DNA of 39,091 nucleotides from Ideonella aquatica (GCF_018069755.1 NZ_JAGQDE010000032.1:1-39091); one strand, 5' to 3'. Positions 1 through 8,677 are shown, numbered from the stretch's first letter. The notes: generated by a model from the sequence alone, not told the origin. Translations and numbers: made by a program.

Positions 1-65
1 CAAACTCCCTGCGCTCGCCTGCGGCTCGCTGCGGTCAAACAGTGTCGACCAAGTCAGTTCACGAA

Positions 66-82
66 GCGCGCCTGCGGCGCGC
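66..82. repeat. GC-rich hairpin
   Basis: A perfect 7-bp stem (GCGCGCC / GGCGCGC) encloses a TGC loop. It is followed at 88-113 by a second potential stem, GGGGCG with CGCCCC. There is no T-tract, so it could be a factor-independent-like terminator of a gene left of the window or part of an extragenic repeat. Confidence 0.45.
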
Positions 83-200
83 GCCCCGGGGCGTCTGCGC
101 TCCTCGGCGCCCCCGACAGCGCCGCCAGCCCCAGTCCACTCAGGCCTTGGCTGCATCCACCGGTGGCGTTCTGCGACGGGCAGGGAGCAGTCTGCTAAGC

Positions 201-218
201 GTTAAGAAGATACTTAAC
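201..218. promoter_or_regulatory. Candidate CbbR operator upstream of cbbM
   Basis: A perfect inverted repeat GTTAAG-N6-CTTAAC sits in the only AT-rich patch before cbbM. It contains a TNA-N8-TNA arrangement (203-205 and 214-216), and further half-sites follow to about 238 (215-217/226-228 and 226-228/236-238). LysR-type CbbR proteins are known to bind TNA-N7/8-TNA series. The cbbR gene is 6 kb away in the same cluster. The assignment is inference from pattern and context. Confidence 0.45.
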
Positions 219-289
219 TGAGAAGTCAAAACAACTGACTTCCTCTTATCAAAGGGTCTTTCTAGCATGCGTTCCATCGCATCCCAGAC

Positions 290-293
290 GGAG
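290..293 (+). promoter_or_regulatory. Ribosome binding site deciding the cbbM start
   Basis: GGAG lies nine bases before the ATG at 303. The sequence GGAGACCCGC here resembles the leader of cbbF and cbbP, which supports ATG 303 over the upstream in-frame ATG at 267. Confidence 0.75.
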
Positions 294-302
294 ACCCGCA
301 CC

Positions 303-1685
303 ATGGACCAATCGAACCGCTACGCCGACCTCAGCCTGCGCGAGGAGGACCTGATCAAGGCCGGCCGCCACATCCTGGTGGCCTACAAGATGAAGCCGAA
401 GGCGGGGCATGGCTATCTGGAAGCGGCTGCTCACTTTGCGGCAGAGTCCTCTACGGGAACGAACGTCGAGGTCAGCACCACCGACGAGTTCACCAAGGGT
501 GTGGATGCGCTGGTCTACTACATCGACGAGTCGAACGAGGACATGCGCATCGCCTATCCGCTGGACCTGTTCGACCGCAACATCACCGATGGCCGGATGA
601 TGATGGTCAGCTTCCTGACCTTGGCGATCGGCAACAACCAGGGCATGGGCGACATCCAGCACGCCAAGATGATCGACTTCTGGGTGCCGCCGCGCGCCAT
701 TCAGCTGTTCGACGGCCCGAGCAAGGACATCTCCGACCTCTGGCGCATCCTGGGCCGCCCGGTCCAGAACGGCGGCTACATCGCCGGCACCATCATCAAG
801 CCCAAGCTGGGTCTGCGTCCTGAGCCCTTCGCCAAGGCGGCCTACGAGTTCTGGCTGGGCGGCGATTTCATCAAGAACGACGAGCCGCAGGGCAACCAGG
901 TCTTCGCGCCGATGAAGAAGACCATCCCGCTGGTCTACGACGCGATGAAACGCGCGATGGACGAGACCGGCGAGGCTAAGCTGTTCTCGGCCAACATCAC
1001 CGCCGACGACCACCACGAGATGATCGCCCGCGGCGAGTACATCCTGGACACCTTCGGCCCCGACGCCGACAAGGTGGCCTTCCTGGTGGATGGCTATGTC
1101 GGCGGCCCGGGCATGATCACCACCGCCCGCCGCAATTTCGCTGGCCAGTACCTGCACTACCACCGCGCTGGCCACGGGGCCGTCACCAGCCCCAGTGCCA
1201 AGCGTGGCTACACCGCCTACGTGCTGGCCAAGATGTCGCGCCTGCAGGGTGCCAGCGGCATCCACGTGGGCACCATGGGCTACGGCAAGATGGAAGGCGA
1301 GAAGGACGACCGCGCCATCGCCTACATCATCGAGCGCGACAGCTACCAGGGCCCGGTCTACCACCAGGAGTGGTACGGCATGAAGCCCACCACGCCGATC
1401 ATCTCGGGCGGCATGAATGCGCTGCGCCTGCCGGGTTTCTTCGAGAACCTGGGCCACGGCAACGTCATCAACACCGCCGGTGGCGGCAGCTACGGCCACA
1501 TCGACAGCCCGGCGGCCGGCGCCCGCAGCCTGCGCCAGGCCTATGACTGCTGGAAGGCCAAGGCCGACCCGATCGAGTGGGCCAAGGAGCACCAGGAATT
1601 CGCCCGCGCTTTCGAGAGCTTCCCGAAGGACGCCGACGCGCTCTATCCGGGGTGGCGCGAGAAGCTCGCCGGCGTCCACCGCTGA
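303..1685 (+). CDS. cbbM: Form II RuBisCO large subunit
   Basis: Ribulose-1,5-bisphosphate carboxylase/oxygenase, form II, fixes CO2 onto RuBP to give two 3-phosphoglycerate. Form II enzymes are made only of large subunits, and no cbbS is present. The 460-residue product aligns from memory without obvious gaps to the Rhodospirillum rubrum enzyme: it opens MDQSNRY, has the active-site lysine in [10 protein letters not shown] (about Lys166), the carbamylated lysine in [14 protein letters not shown] (about Lys191), and the C-terminal motif [20 protein letters not shown] 303 was chosen because it starts at the family N-terminus and has GGAG upstream. The gene begins a cbbM-cbbQ-cbbO unit with an 8-bp gap to cbbQ, and is probably under CbbR control. 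Form II kinetics suit high CO2 or low O2. Identification is firm. Confidence 0.98.
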   Translation: MDQSNRYADLSLREEDLIKAGRHILVAYKMKPKAGHGYLEAAAHFAAESSTGTNVEVSTTDEFTKGVDALVYYIDESNEDMRIAYPLDLFDRNITDGRMMMVSFLTLAIGNNQGMGDIQHAKMIDFWVPPRAIQLFDGPSKDISDLWRILGRPVQNGGYIAGTIIKPKLGLRPEPFAKAAYEFWLGGDFIKNDEPQGNQVFAPMKKTIPLVYDAMKRAMDETGEAKLFSANITADDHHEMIARGEYILDTFGPDADKVAFLVDGYVGGPGMITTARRNFAGQYLHYHRAGHGAVTSPSAKRGYTAYVLAKMSRLQGASGIHVGTMGYGKMEGEKDDRAIAYIIERDSYQGPVYHQEWYGMKPTTPIISGGMNALRLPGFFENLGHGNVINTAGGGSYGHIDSPAAGARSLRQAYDCWKAKADPIEWAKEHQEFARAFESFPKDADALYPGWREKLAGVHR

Positions 1686-1693
1686 GCTGCACC

Positions 1694-2497
1694 ATGGACC
1701 CGCTGCACGACTGGCGCATCACCGCCGAGCCTCGCTACCAGCCGCAGGGCGACGAGGTGGCGCTGTTCGAAGCCGCCTGGGCCGCCCGGCTGCCGGTGAT
1801 GCTCAAGGGCCCCACCGGCTGCGGCAAGAGCCGCTTCGTCGAGCACATGGCCTGGAAGCTGGGCCGCCCGCTGGTCACCGTGGCCTGCAACGAGGACATG
1901 AGCGCCGCCGACCTGGTCGGCCGCTTCCTGCTGGAGCCCGGCGGAACCCGCTGGCAGGACGGCCCGCTGACGCTGGCCGCCCGCCATGGCGGCATCTGCT
2001 ACCTGGACGAGGTGGTCGAGGCTCGGCAGGACACCGTGGTGGTCATCCACGCGCTGACCGACCACCGCCGCCAGCTGCCGCTGGACAAGAAGGGCGAGCT
2101 GCTGCGCGCCCACCCCGACTTCCAGCTGGTCATCTCCTACAACCCTGGCTACCAGAGCCTGGTCAAGGACCTCAAGCCCAGCACCCGTCAGCGCTTTTGC
2201 GCGTTTGATTTCGACTATCCCGCCGCAGCCCAGGAAGCCGCGGTGCTGGTGGCCGAGACCGGCGTGGCCGCACCCCTGGCCGCGCAACTCATCGAGGTGG
2301 CCCACGCCGCGCGTCGGCTCAAGGGCCACGGGCTGGCCGAGGGCATCTCCACCCGGCTGCTGGTCAACGCCGGCACGCTGATCCAGCGCGGCGTGGCACC
2401 CGCGGCCGCCGCCCGCATGGCGATGGTGCAGCCGATCACCGACGACGCCGACATCCGCGAATCGCTGGAACACGCGATCGACGCGCTGTTGACCTGA
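1694..2497 (+). CDS. cbbQ: RuBisCO activase AAA+ subunit CbbQ
   Basis: CbbQ is a MoxR-type AAA+ ATPase that, with CbbO, removes inhibitory sugar phosphates from RuBisCO in the cytoplasm. The 267-residue product has Walker A GPTGCGKS at residues 39-46 and Walker B ICYLDE ending at Asp105-Glu106, and the usual CbbQ/NirQ C-terminal region with STRLLVNAG. ATG 1694 starts the family-typical MDPLHDWRI sequence; the open frame extends further upstream into cbbM, but that part is not CbbQ-like. It lies 8 bp after cbbM and one base before cbbO, so the three are surely co-transcribed and probably translationally coupled. Pairing with cbbM suggests the form-II-specific Q2O2 activase type; that subtype is inferred from context. 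Confidence 0.96.
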   Translation: MDPLHDWRITAEPRYQPQGDEVALFEAAWAARLPVMLKGPTGCGKSRFVEHMAWKLGRPLVTVACNEDMSAADLVGRFLLEPGGTRWQDGPLTLAARHGGICYLDEVVEARQDTVVVIHALTDHRRQLPLDKKGELLRAHPDFQLVISYNPGYQSLVKDLKPSTRQRFCAFDFDYPAAAQEAAVLVAETGVAAPLAAQLIEVAHAARRLKGHGLAEGISTRLLVNAGTLIQRGVAPAAAARMAMVQPITDDADIRESLEHAIDALLT

Positions 2498-2498
2498 C

Positions 2499-4778
2499 AT
2501 GCTCGCGCCCCAGGCCAGCACCCGCCACCCCCTCTGGCGCGAGCGCCTGGGCCGCGTCTTCCCCGAGGTGGAGGCGGTCTTTGACGACGCGCTGGACCGC
2601 GGCCTGCCGTTGCTCAGCGACACCGGCGCCGCCAAATGGATGGATCTGTGTGCCTGGCTGGCCCGCCTGGGCCGCGGCCCCGAGCCGGTGCTGGCCGCGC
2701 TCGAAGCCTGGCCCGAGGTGGCCGCCGTCGCGGGCGAGGCGGCTTACCACCCGCTGCGCGAAGCCATCGGCGCCTTCCAGAAGTCGCCCAACGGCCGCGC
2801 CATCGCGCCGCTGCTGCAGAGCCTGCCGGCGGTGGCGCGGCGCCTGCCGTCCGAGCCCGCGCTGCGCCGCTACCTGCAGCTGGTGGTGGGGCTGATGCAG
2901 CGCACCAGCGTGTCCATCCACGGCCGCCACGCCACCGAGCCCAGCCCCGGTCTGCCGGCGCTGCTGCAGGCCGCGCCGCGTCTGGTGGCCCAGGTGCCGC
3001 TGGAGGGCCTGGCGCGCTGGATCGAGGCCGGCATCCGTGCCCACGGCGGCCATCCGCAGCGCCAGATCGCCTTCTTCGCCGCCGAGTCCGATGACAGTCG
3101 CGCGCTGCTGCAGCGTGAGCGCCACGGCACGCTGCTGATGGACCTGCAGCGCCGGCTGCAGTGCACGCTGCAATCACTGTGGCAGTGGGACGCGACGCTG
3201 GTGCCGCAACCCGTGGACGCCGAGGCACCGCTGCCCCAGCCTTGGCTGGCCAACGACGGCGACGCCGACACCCCGCTGTGGGGCCTGCGCCTGCCCGAGG
3301 TGCTCGACACATTCAACGGCGTCAGCGCCAGCACCCGCTATCGCCTGATGATCGGCCACCTGGCGCTGCACCGCCGCCACGGCCAGGCGCTGGTGGCCGA
3401 CAACTGGAGCCCGCTGCAGCGCCTGGCGGTGGAGTGCTTCGAAGACGCCCGCATCGACCGCCTGCTGCTGCAGCGCTGCCCCGGCCTGCGTGGCGCGATC
3501 CTGGCACTGCACCCGTGCCCACTGCTCGACAGCGTCGACGAATCGCATCAAAGCGGCCTGCGCGTGCGCCTCACCCGCCTGTCGCACGCGCTGCTGTTCG
3601 GCGCGCCCAAGGACGAGCTGGAGGACCACACGCTGGCCGCCTTCGATGCGGCGCTGGCCGAGGGGGCCGACAGCGCCGCCATGGCCCGCCTTGCGCTGGC
3701 CTGGGCCGCCCGCAGCCGCCGCGCCAGCGACCAGTTCGCCGACGTCGTGTTCCGCGACACCCAGGTCGACTGGCGCGACGACAACCGCCACCTCTGGCGC
3801 TTCATCGAGGACGGCGACGAAGAACAGGCCTTTGACGACGAGGCCCGGCGCCCGCCCCCGGCCGATGAGCAGGGCCTGCCGCCACGCCGCCACCCCGAAT
3901 GGGACGAGGCCGCGCAGCAGCTGCGCCCCGACTGGGTCAGCGTCTACGACCATCTGCAGCCCGCCGGTGATGCCTCAGAGATCGAGTGCCTGCTGCAACG
4001 CCACGCCGGCACCGCGCGCCATCTGCAGCGCCTGTTGCAGCACCTGCGCCCGCAAGACCGCGCGCGCCTGCGCCGCCAGGACGAGGGCAGCGAGTTGGAC
4101 CTGGACGCCGCGGTGCGCGCCCTGGTCGACGCCCGCGCCAGCGGCCAGGCCGTGGACAGCCGCGTGCAGATGAGCACCCGCCCCGAAGGCCGGCGCTTCG
4201 CCGTCACGCTGCTGCTGGACCTGTCCGCCTCGGTCAACGACCCGGTGCCCGGCGCGGCGGGCGAGACCGTGCTGTCGCTCAGCCGCGCCGCCGTGGCCTT
4301 GCTGGCGCAGGCGGTGGACGCGCTGGGTGACCAGCTGGCCATCGTCGGCTTTCACTCCAACACCCGTCATGAGGTGCGCCTGTGGCACCTCAAGGGCTTT
4401 GGCGAGCGCTGGTCCGACGGCGCCCCCGCCGCCCGCCTGGCCGGCGTGCAGGGGGCCTTCAGTACCCGCCTGGGTGCCGCGCTGCGCCATGCCGGCGACG
4501 CGCTGCTGGCCCGCCCCGCCGACCAGCGCCTGATGCTGGTGCTGACCGACGGCGTGCCCAGTGATGTCGACGCGCCCGATCCGTTGCACCTGGTGGCCGA
4601 CGCCGCCCACGCGGTGCGCACGCTGGCCGGCCAGGGCCTGCCGGTGCACGCGGTCAGTGTGGACCGCGCCGCGGACGACTACCTGCGGCGCATCTTCGGC
4701 AAGCGGTTCAGCGTGGTCGACCGGGTGGAGCAATTGCCGCGGCGGCTGCCGGAAGTCTTCGCGGCGCTGACCCGCTGA
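2499..4778 (+). CDS. cbbO: RuBisCO activase VWA subunit CbbO
   Basis: CbbO is the adaptor partner of CbbQ: one copy docks on the CbbQ hexamer and recognises inhibited RuBisCO through its von Willebrand factor A domain. The 759-residue product is mostly helical and Arg/Leu-rich, with an acidic stretch around residues 430-450 (DGDEEQAFDDEA). It ends in a VWA domain from about residue 568, showing the MIDAS motif D574-L-S576-A-S578 and, further on, VLTDGVPSD. Its length is in the normal CbbO range. The ATG follows the cbbQ stop by one base. This is the last clear member of the cbbMQO unit; no obvious terminator follows. Confidence 0.95.
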   Translation: MLAPQASTRHPLWRERLGRVFPEVEAVFDDALDRGLPLLSDTGAAKWMDLCAWLARLGRGPEPVLAALEAWPEVAAVAGEAAYHPLREAIGAFQKSPNGRAIAPLLQSLPAVARRLPSEPALRRYLQLVVGLMQRTSVSIHGRHATEPSPGLPALLQAAPRLVAQVPLEGLARWIEAGIRAHGGHPQRQIAFFAAESDDSRALLQRERHGTLLMDLQRRLQCTLQSLWQWDATLVPQPVDAEAPLPQPWLANDGDADTPLWGLRLPEVLDTFNGVSASTRYRLMIGHLALHRRHGQALVADNWSPLQRLAVECFEDARIDRLLLQRCPGLRGAILALHPCPLLDSVDESHQSGLRVRLTRLSHALLFGAPKDELEDHTLAAFDAALAEGADSAAMARLALAWAARSRRASDQFADVVFRDTQVDWRDDNRHLWRFIEDGDEEQAFDDEARRPPPADEQGLPPRRHPEWDEAAQQLRPDWVSVYDHLQPAGDASEIECLLQRHAGTARHLQRLLQHLRPQDRARLRRQDEGSELDLDAAVRALVDARASGQAVDSRVQMSTRPEGRRFAVTLLLDLSASVNDPVPGAAGETVLSLSRAAVALLAQAVDALGDQLAIVGFHSNTRHEVRLWHLKGFGERWSDGAPAARLAGVQGAFSTRLGAALRHAGDALLARPADQRLMLVLTDGVPSDVDAPDPLHLVADAAHAVRTLAGQGLPVHAVSVDRAADDYLRRIFGKRFSVVDRVEQLPRRLPEVFAALTR

Positions 4779-4896
4779 CGCACCGCGCATCCCGCGTTTG
4801 CCAGTCTGGCGGCGCGCCCGGGTGGCCCGCAGAATCGTTCGCATCCGTCGTGCCATCCCGGCCGCCGGCCACGACCACAGCGAGAGGATGCCGGCC

Positions 4897-5979
4897 ATGA
4901 TGAACACCCCCACCCGTTTGGATGCTTCGCCCATGCTCCACCAGGAGCCGGCACGTCGCGCGCGCCGATGGCTCCGGACATGGACGCTGGCGGGTGGACT
5001 GCTGGCCGCGGCGGCCTGCCAGGCCGCGCCCTACACCTTCACCGAGCTGGGCACCCTGGGCGGTACCTCCAGCAGCGCGATCAGCATCAACACTGCCGGT
5101 CAGGTGGTGGGCTGGAGTCAGATGCCCGATGGCTCCCAGCGGGGTTTTCTGTGGCAAGCGGGCACGATGACCAACCTGGGCACGCTGGGCGGCAGCAGCA
5201 GCGCGGCGCAGTCGATCAATGACGCCGGCCAGATCGCCGGCTACTCGCTGCTGGCGGGCGACCGCGACCTGCACGTGGTGCGCTGGGACGGCCTGACGCC
5301 CACCGACCTGGGCACGCTGGGCGGCACCGCCGGCTATGGCAACGGGATCAACGCCAAGGGCGACGTGGTGGGCGAATCCACGCGCACCGGCGACTTGCAG
5401 TCGGTGGCGGGCCGCTGGAGCCAGGGGCAGGCCACCGACCTGGGCACCATCGGTGGCCAGACCAGCGCCGCCTATGCGGTCAACACCCGGGGCGTGGTGG
5501 TGGGCTACAGCAGCACCGCGGGCGACAGCGGCACGCGCGGCGTGGTCTGGGACCAGGGCGCGGCCACCGCGCTGCCCACGCTGGGCGGCAACCTGGGCTT
5601 TGCCCTGGGCATCAACCGCAGTGGCACCGTGGTGGGCTACGCCAGCGTGCCCGGTGACACCGCGCTGCGCGCGGTGAGCTGGACCCTGGGCGTGGTCACC
5701 GACCTGGGCACGCTGGGCGGCGACAACAGCCTGGCCCAGGGCATCAACCGACGCGGCCACATCGTCGGCGCCAGCCAGGCCACCGGGGGGTTCTTCTACC
5801 GCGCCACGCTGTGGAAGGGCCAGCGCGTCATCGACCTGAACGACCTGCTGGACGCGCCCACCCGCGCTGCTGGCTGGGTGCTGACCAGTGCGACGGCCAT
5901 CAACAACCTGGGCTGGATCGTCGGCCAGGCGCAGAACACCCTCAGCGGGCAATCGCGGGCGTATCTGCTGACGCCCTGA
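4897..5979 (+). CDS. Secreted HAF-repeat protein
   Basis: A predicted extracellular or periplasmic repeat protein of about 360 residues. After an Arg-rich N-terminus (RRARRWLRTW) comes a hydrophobic core ending AAAACQA-AP, consistent with a Sec signal peptide. The body has about seven repeats of roughly 45-50 residues built on (D)LGTLGG...S.A..IN..GQVVG, the HAF family of extracellular repeats, likely a beta-propeller. No PEP-CTERM or other anchor is visible at the C-terminus. ATG 4897 is preferred because GAGAGG (4882-4887) lies nine bases upstream; ATG 4888 abuts that site and ATG 4900 is also possible. It has no known link to CO2 fixation and separates cbbO from cbbR, so it looks like an insertion into the cbb locus. 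Function is unknown. Confidence 0.85.
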   Translation: MMNTPTRLDASPMLHQEPARRARRWLRTWTLAGGLLAAAACQAAPYTFTELGTLGGTSSSAISINTAGQVVGWSQMPDGSQRGFLWQAGTMTNLGTLGGSSSAAQSINDAGQIAGYSLLAGDRDLHVVRWDGLTPTDLGTLGGTAGYGNGINAKGDVVGESTRTGDLQSVAGRWSQGQATDLGTIGGQTSAAYAVNTRGVVVGYSSTAGDSGTRGVVWDQGAATALPTLGGNLGFALGINRSGTVVGYASVPGDTALRAVSWTLGVVTDLGTLGGDNSLAQGINRRGHIVGASQATGGFFYRATLWKGQRVIDLNDLLDAPTRAAGWVLTSATAINNLGWIVGQAQNTLSGQSRAYLLTP

Positions 5980-6008
5980 GGGGCCCTCACCGGGCGTAGG
6001 ATGGGGCC

Positions 6009-6506
6009 ATGCGCGCCCTTGCTCCTGCCACGCTGGCCCTGCTGCTCTGCGCCTGAGCCACGCCATCCCGCTGGACCCCCGGCGAGCCGCTGAACGGCGT
6101 GGTCGCCCGCCTGGGCTATCCCACCTATGAATTCCCCGGCGAGAACGGCCAGCGCGTGCTGGAGTACGCCACCGGCCCCTTCGGCAAGTTCACCTACCAG
6201 CTGCGCTTCGCCGCTGACGAGCGCCTGCTGTCGGCCGAGCAGGTGCTGACCGAGGCGAACTTCGCCACCATCGTGGCGGGCATGAGCACCGAGGATCTGC
6301 GCCGGCGCATCGGGCCGCCGGCCAAGCGCTTCCGCGTGGCGCGGCCGCCGCAGACGGTCTGGGCCTACCGCTACGACGCGCCCTTCTGCCAGTGGTTCAT
6401 GGTGGGCGTGGGCGACGATGGCCGGGTGATGGACACCGCCTACGGGTCCGATCCGGCCTGCGAGGTCAACGACGGCGACCTGCTGTCCATGGGCCGGCGG
6501 CGCTGA
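6009..6506 (+). pseudogene. Small lipoprotein gene with TGA at the lipobox cysteine
   Basis: Reading from ATG 6009 gives MRALAPATLALLLCA, then a TGA at 6054-6056, then in the same frame ATPSRWTPGEPLNGVVARLGYPTYEFP and an uninterrupted 135-residue body to 6506. The first 15 residues are a typical lipoprotein signal, and the TGA falls exactly where LCA-C would put the lipidated cysteine (TGC to TGA is one base). The body has two similar halves (VARLGYPTYEF and LRRRIGPPAKRF) and FCQWFMVGVGDDGRVMDT, as in small outer-membrane lipoproteins of Burkholderiales with a BamE-like repeat; family placement is from memory. As written, the gene cannot make the lipoprotein, although GTG 6099 could initiate a cytoplasmic fragment. 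It may be a recent nonsense mutation or a sequencing error. Confidence 0.75.
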
Positions 6507-6518
6507 GCGGCGTCGGGC

Positions 6519-7463
6519 TCAGCCCTCGGCGGTTGGCTGCAGCCACGGCCGGTCATGCTCGGCCAGGTAGTTCTCGCCCTCTTCAATGATGAAGTAGCGA
6601 AAGGCCTCGGCCGCGGGTGACAGCACGCGCGAGGGCAGGTGCACCACGTTCCAGGTGCGGATGACCGGCGTGTCCTCCACGTGCACCAGCTCGATCTCGC
6701 CCGCGCGCAGCTCCAGCCCCAGCGTGTGCAGGCTCAGGAAGCTCAGGCCCATGCCGGCCATCACCGCCTGCTTGATGGTCTCGTTGCTGGGCATCTCCAT
6801 GGCGATGCGCGGCTCCACGCGGTGGGCCTGGAAGAAGCGGTCCATCAGCGCGCGGGTGCCGCTGGCCGGTTCGCGCACGATCAGCGGGTAGTTGGCCAGC
6901 GCCGACACCGGCGGGTGGCCGCTGCGGAAGATGGGGTGCTTCGGCGGCGCCACGAAGACATGCGGGTGTGCGGCAAAGGGCTCGGCGCGGGTGGCCAGCT
7001 CCTTGGGCGGTCGGCCCATGATGGCCAGGTCCACCTCGGCGGCGGTCATCATGGTCAGCAGCTGCTCGCGGTTGGCGCCCACCTGCAGCTTGACCTCCAC
7101 GCCAGGGTGCTCTTCCCTGAACCGGGTCAGCAGCCGCGGCACGAAGTACTTGGCCGTGCCCACCATGCCCACGGTCAGGATGCCGGTCTCCAGTTTGCGG
7201 AAGCGGCTCATCGCCACATCGGCGTCCTTCAGCGTGGCCAGCAGGCGCTTGGCGTAGACCAGGAAGTACTCGCCGGCGGTGGTCAGGCTGACCTTGCGGC
7301 CCTGGCGGTCGAACAGCGGCAGCTCGATCGCCGCCTCCAGCTCCTTGACCTGCATCGTCACCGCAGGGGGCGTCAGATGCAGCGTCTCGGCGGCACGCAC
7401 AAAGCTCAGGTGGCGCGCCACCTCCGTGAAAACCCGGAGCTGGCGGAAGGTCACGGTCTTCAT
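6519..7463 (-). CDS. cbbR: LysR-type regulator CbbR
   Basis: CbbR is the transcriptional activator of Calvin cycle operons and responds to metabolites such as RuBP, PEP or NADPH depending on species. The 314-residue product has an N-terminal winged helix-turn-helix (FRQLRVFTEVARHLSFVRAAETLHLTPPAVTMQVKELE, residues about 6-43) and a LysR effector-binding domain with NREQLLTMM, DLAIMGRPP and MAGMGLSFLSLHT, all familiar from CbbR proteins. The minus-strand ATG at 7463 has AGGAGA five bases upstream. The gene diverges from cbbF across a 116-bp gap holding T-N11-A half-sites and a 15-bp palindrome over its own ribosome binding site. It lies between the cbbMQO unit and the cbbF operon and probably serves both. 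Confidence 0.95.
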   Translation of the reverse strand: MKTVTFRQLRVFTEVARHLSFVRAAETLHLTPPAVTMQVKELEAAIELPLFDRQGRKVSLTTAGEYFLVYAKRLLATLKDADVAMSRFRKLETGILTVGMVGTAKYFVPRLLTRFREEHPGVEVKLQVGANREQLLTMMTAAEVDLAIMGRPPKELATRAEPFAAHPHVFVAPPKHPIFRSGHPPVSALANYPLIVREPASGTRALMDRFFQAHRVEPRIAMEMPSNETIKQAVMAGMGLSFLSLHTLGLELRAGEIELVHVEDTPVIRTWNVVHLPSRVLSPAAEAFRYFIIEEGENYLAEHDRPWLQPTAEG

Positions 7464-7469
7464 TAAGTT

Positions 7470-7484
7470 CTCCTGAATCAGGAG
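7470..7484. promoter_or_regulatory. 15-bp palindrome over the cbbR ribosome binding site
   Basis: CTCCTGAATCAGGAG is a perfect 7-1-7 palindrome. Its left arm, read on the minus strand, is the AGGAG of the cbbR ribosome binding site. In RNA it could fold and hide that site, or in DNA act as an autoregulatory operator. Either function is inference. Confidence 0.5.
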
Positions 7485-7535
7485 CCAAATATCAATGAAT
7501 TTACCTTAAACATCCACGTTCCTACATTCGATCCT
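7485..7535. promoter_or_regulatory. cbbR/cbbF divergent control region
   Basis: This AT-rich stretch lies between the divergent cbbR and cbbF. TGA-N7-TTA at 7496-7508 fits the LysR/CbbR T-N11-A half-site exactly, and TCA at 7492-7494 adds a neighbouring partial site. By analogy with other cbb loci it should hold the CbbR operator and both promoters. No -35/-10 pair could be assigned with confidence. Confidence 0.5.
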
Positions 7536-7566
7536 CATCAGCCCGTCCCTTCGGGCCACACAGCAC

Positions 7567-7579
7567 CAGGAGACCCGCC
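7567..7579 (+). promoter_or_regulatory. Shared translation leader before cbbF
   Basis: CAGGAGACCCGCC directly precedes the cbbF ATG and recurs base for base before cbbP (8706-8718). A near copy precedes cbbM (GGAGACCCGCACC) and a shorter one cbbA (CAGGAGAC). The AGGAGA core is a strong ribosome binding site. Confidence 0.7.
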
Positions 7580-8677
7580 ATGCCACTGTCCAACCGCAGC
7601 ACGCTCACCCAGTACCTGATCGAGGAGCGGCGCCGCTTTCCCGGGGCCAGCGGTGCGCTCAACGCGCTGATCCTGGACGTGGCGCTGGCCTGCAAGGCGA
7701 TCGCCCGCGCGGTGGCCTTTGGCGAGCTCGGCGGCGCGATGGGCGATGCGCTGCCCGATGCCAAGGGCGGCGAGATCAATGTGCAAGGCGAAGTGCAAAA
7801 GCGCCTGGATGTGGTCAGCAACGAGGTCTTCATCCGCCGCAACGAGTGGAGCGGCCTGCTGGCCGGCATGGCCTCTGAAGAGATGGAGCTGCCCTACCAG
7901 ATCCCCGGCAGCTACCCGCGCGGCAAGTACCTGCTGGTTTTCGATCCGCTGGATGGCTCCAGCAACATTGACGTCAATGTCTCGGTGGGCAGCATCTTCT
8001 CGATCCTGCGTGCGCCCGACGACGTGATCAAGAGCGGCCGCGATGTGACCGAGGCGGACTTCCTGCAGCCCGGCGCCACCCAGGTCGCCGCTGGCTACGC
8101 GCTGTACGGCCCCACCACCATGCTGATGCTCAGCGTGGGCAACGGCGTGGCCGGCTTCACGCTGAACCCCAACCTGGGCGAGTTCATGCTGACGCACAGC
8201 GATGTGCGGGTGCCGGCGGACACCAAGGAGTTCGCGATCAACGCCTCCAACAGCCGCTTCTGGGAGCCTCCGGTCAAGCGCTATGTGGACGAATGCCTGG
8301 CCGGCGCCACCGGCCCGCGCGGCAAGGACTTCAACATGCGCTGGATCGCCAGCATGGTGGCCGAGGCGCACCGCATCCTGATGCGCGGCGGCGTCTTCAT
8401 GTACCCGCGCGACATGAAGGACCCGTCCAAGCCCGGACGCCTGCGCCTGCTCTATGAGGCCAACCCGGTGGGCTTTCTGATGGAGCAGGCCGGTGGCCGC
8501 GCCTCCACCGGCCGCCAGCCCATCCTGGGCGTCAAGCCCAGCGGCCTGCACCAGCGCATCGGCCTGGTGTTCGGCTCGAAGAACGAGGTCGAGCGCATCG
8601 AGCGCTACCACCACGAGCCCGCCGCCAAGGAAAGCGCGAATCCGCTCTTCTCCGAGCGTTCGCTGTTCCGCGACTGA
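7580..8677 (+). CDS. cbbF: Fructose-1,6-bisphosphatase class I (and likely sedoheptulose bisphosphatase)
   Basis: Hydrolyses fructose-1,6-bisphosphate to fructose-6-phosphate in the regeneration arm of the Calvin cycle; proteobacterial CbbF often also acts on sedoheptulose-1,7-bisphosphate. The 365-residue product has the metal-binding signature D122-P-L-D125-G-S-S and the downstream substrate-binding region [14 protein letters not shown] with GGVFMYPRD. Its length is normal for class I. The ATG is preceded by CAGGAGACCCGCC (7567-7579), a leader repeated exactly before cbbP. It is first in the plus-strand operon running to cbbY and diverges from cbbR. Confidence 0.97.
   Translation: MPLSNRSTLTQYLIEERRRFPGASGALNALILDVALACKAIARAVAFGELGGAMGDALPDAKGGEINVQGEVQKRLDVVSNEVFIRRNEWSGLLAGMASEEMELPYQIPGSYPRGKYLLVFDPLDGSSNIDVNVSVGSIFSILRAPDDVIKSGRDVTEADFLQPGATQVAAGYALYGPTTMLMLSVGNGVAGFTLNPNLGEFMLTHSDVRVPADTKEFAINASNSRFWEPPVKRYVDECLAGATGPRGKDFNMRWIASMVAEAHRILMRGGVFMYPRDMKDPSKPGRLRLLYEANPVGFLMEQAGGRASTGRQPILGVKPSGLHQRIGLVFGSKNEVERIERYHHEPAAKESANPLFSERSLFRD

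Larger units (their letters stand above)
1..302. other. Non-coding region upstream of cbbM
   Basis: No convincing gene lies here. Bases 5-41 hold a degenerate, roughly 10-base repeat (TGCGCTCGCC, TGCGGCTCGC, TGCGG), which looks like extragenic repeat material common downstream of genes in this bacterial group; that attribution is from memory. Two GC-rich hairpins follow (66-82 and 88-113). From about 190 the composition becomes AT-rich and contains a LysR-type dyad, so the cbbM promoter most likely lies between 190 and 290. An upstream in-frame ATG at 267 is not used, in my view. Confidence 0.6.

Noticed and set aside
267-302. Upstream in-frame ATG as the cbbM start
   Set aside because: It has no ribosome binding site, and the extra 12 residues are absent from known form II enzymes, which begin at the ATG at 303.
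5041-5800. Repeats in the HAF protein gene as a CRISPR or DNA-level repeat array
   Set aside because: The periodicity is of protein repeats with degenerate DNA; there are no constant repeats with unique spacers.
6054-6056. TGA read as selenocysteine in the lipoprotein
   Set aside because: No selenocysteine insertion hairpin could be identified, lipidation needs a cysteine thiol, and a single-base nonsense change or sequencing error explains it more simply.
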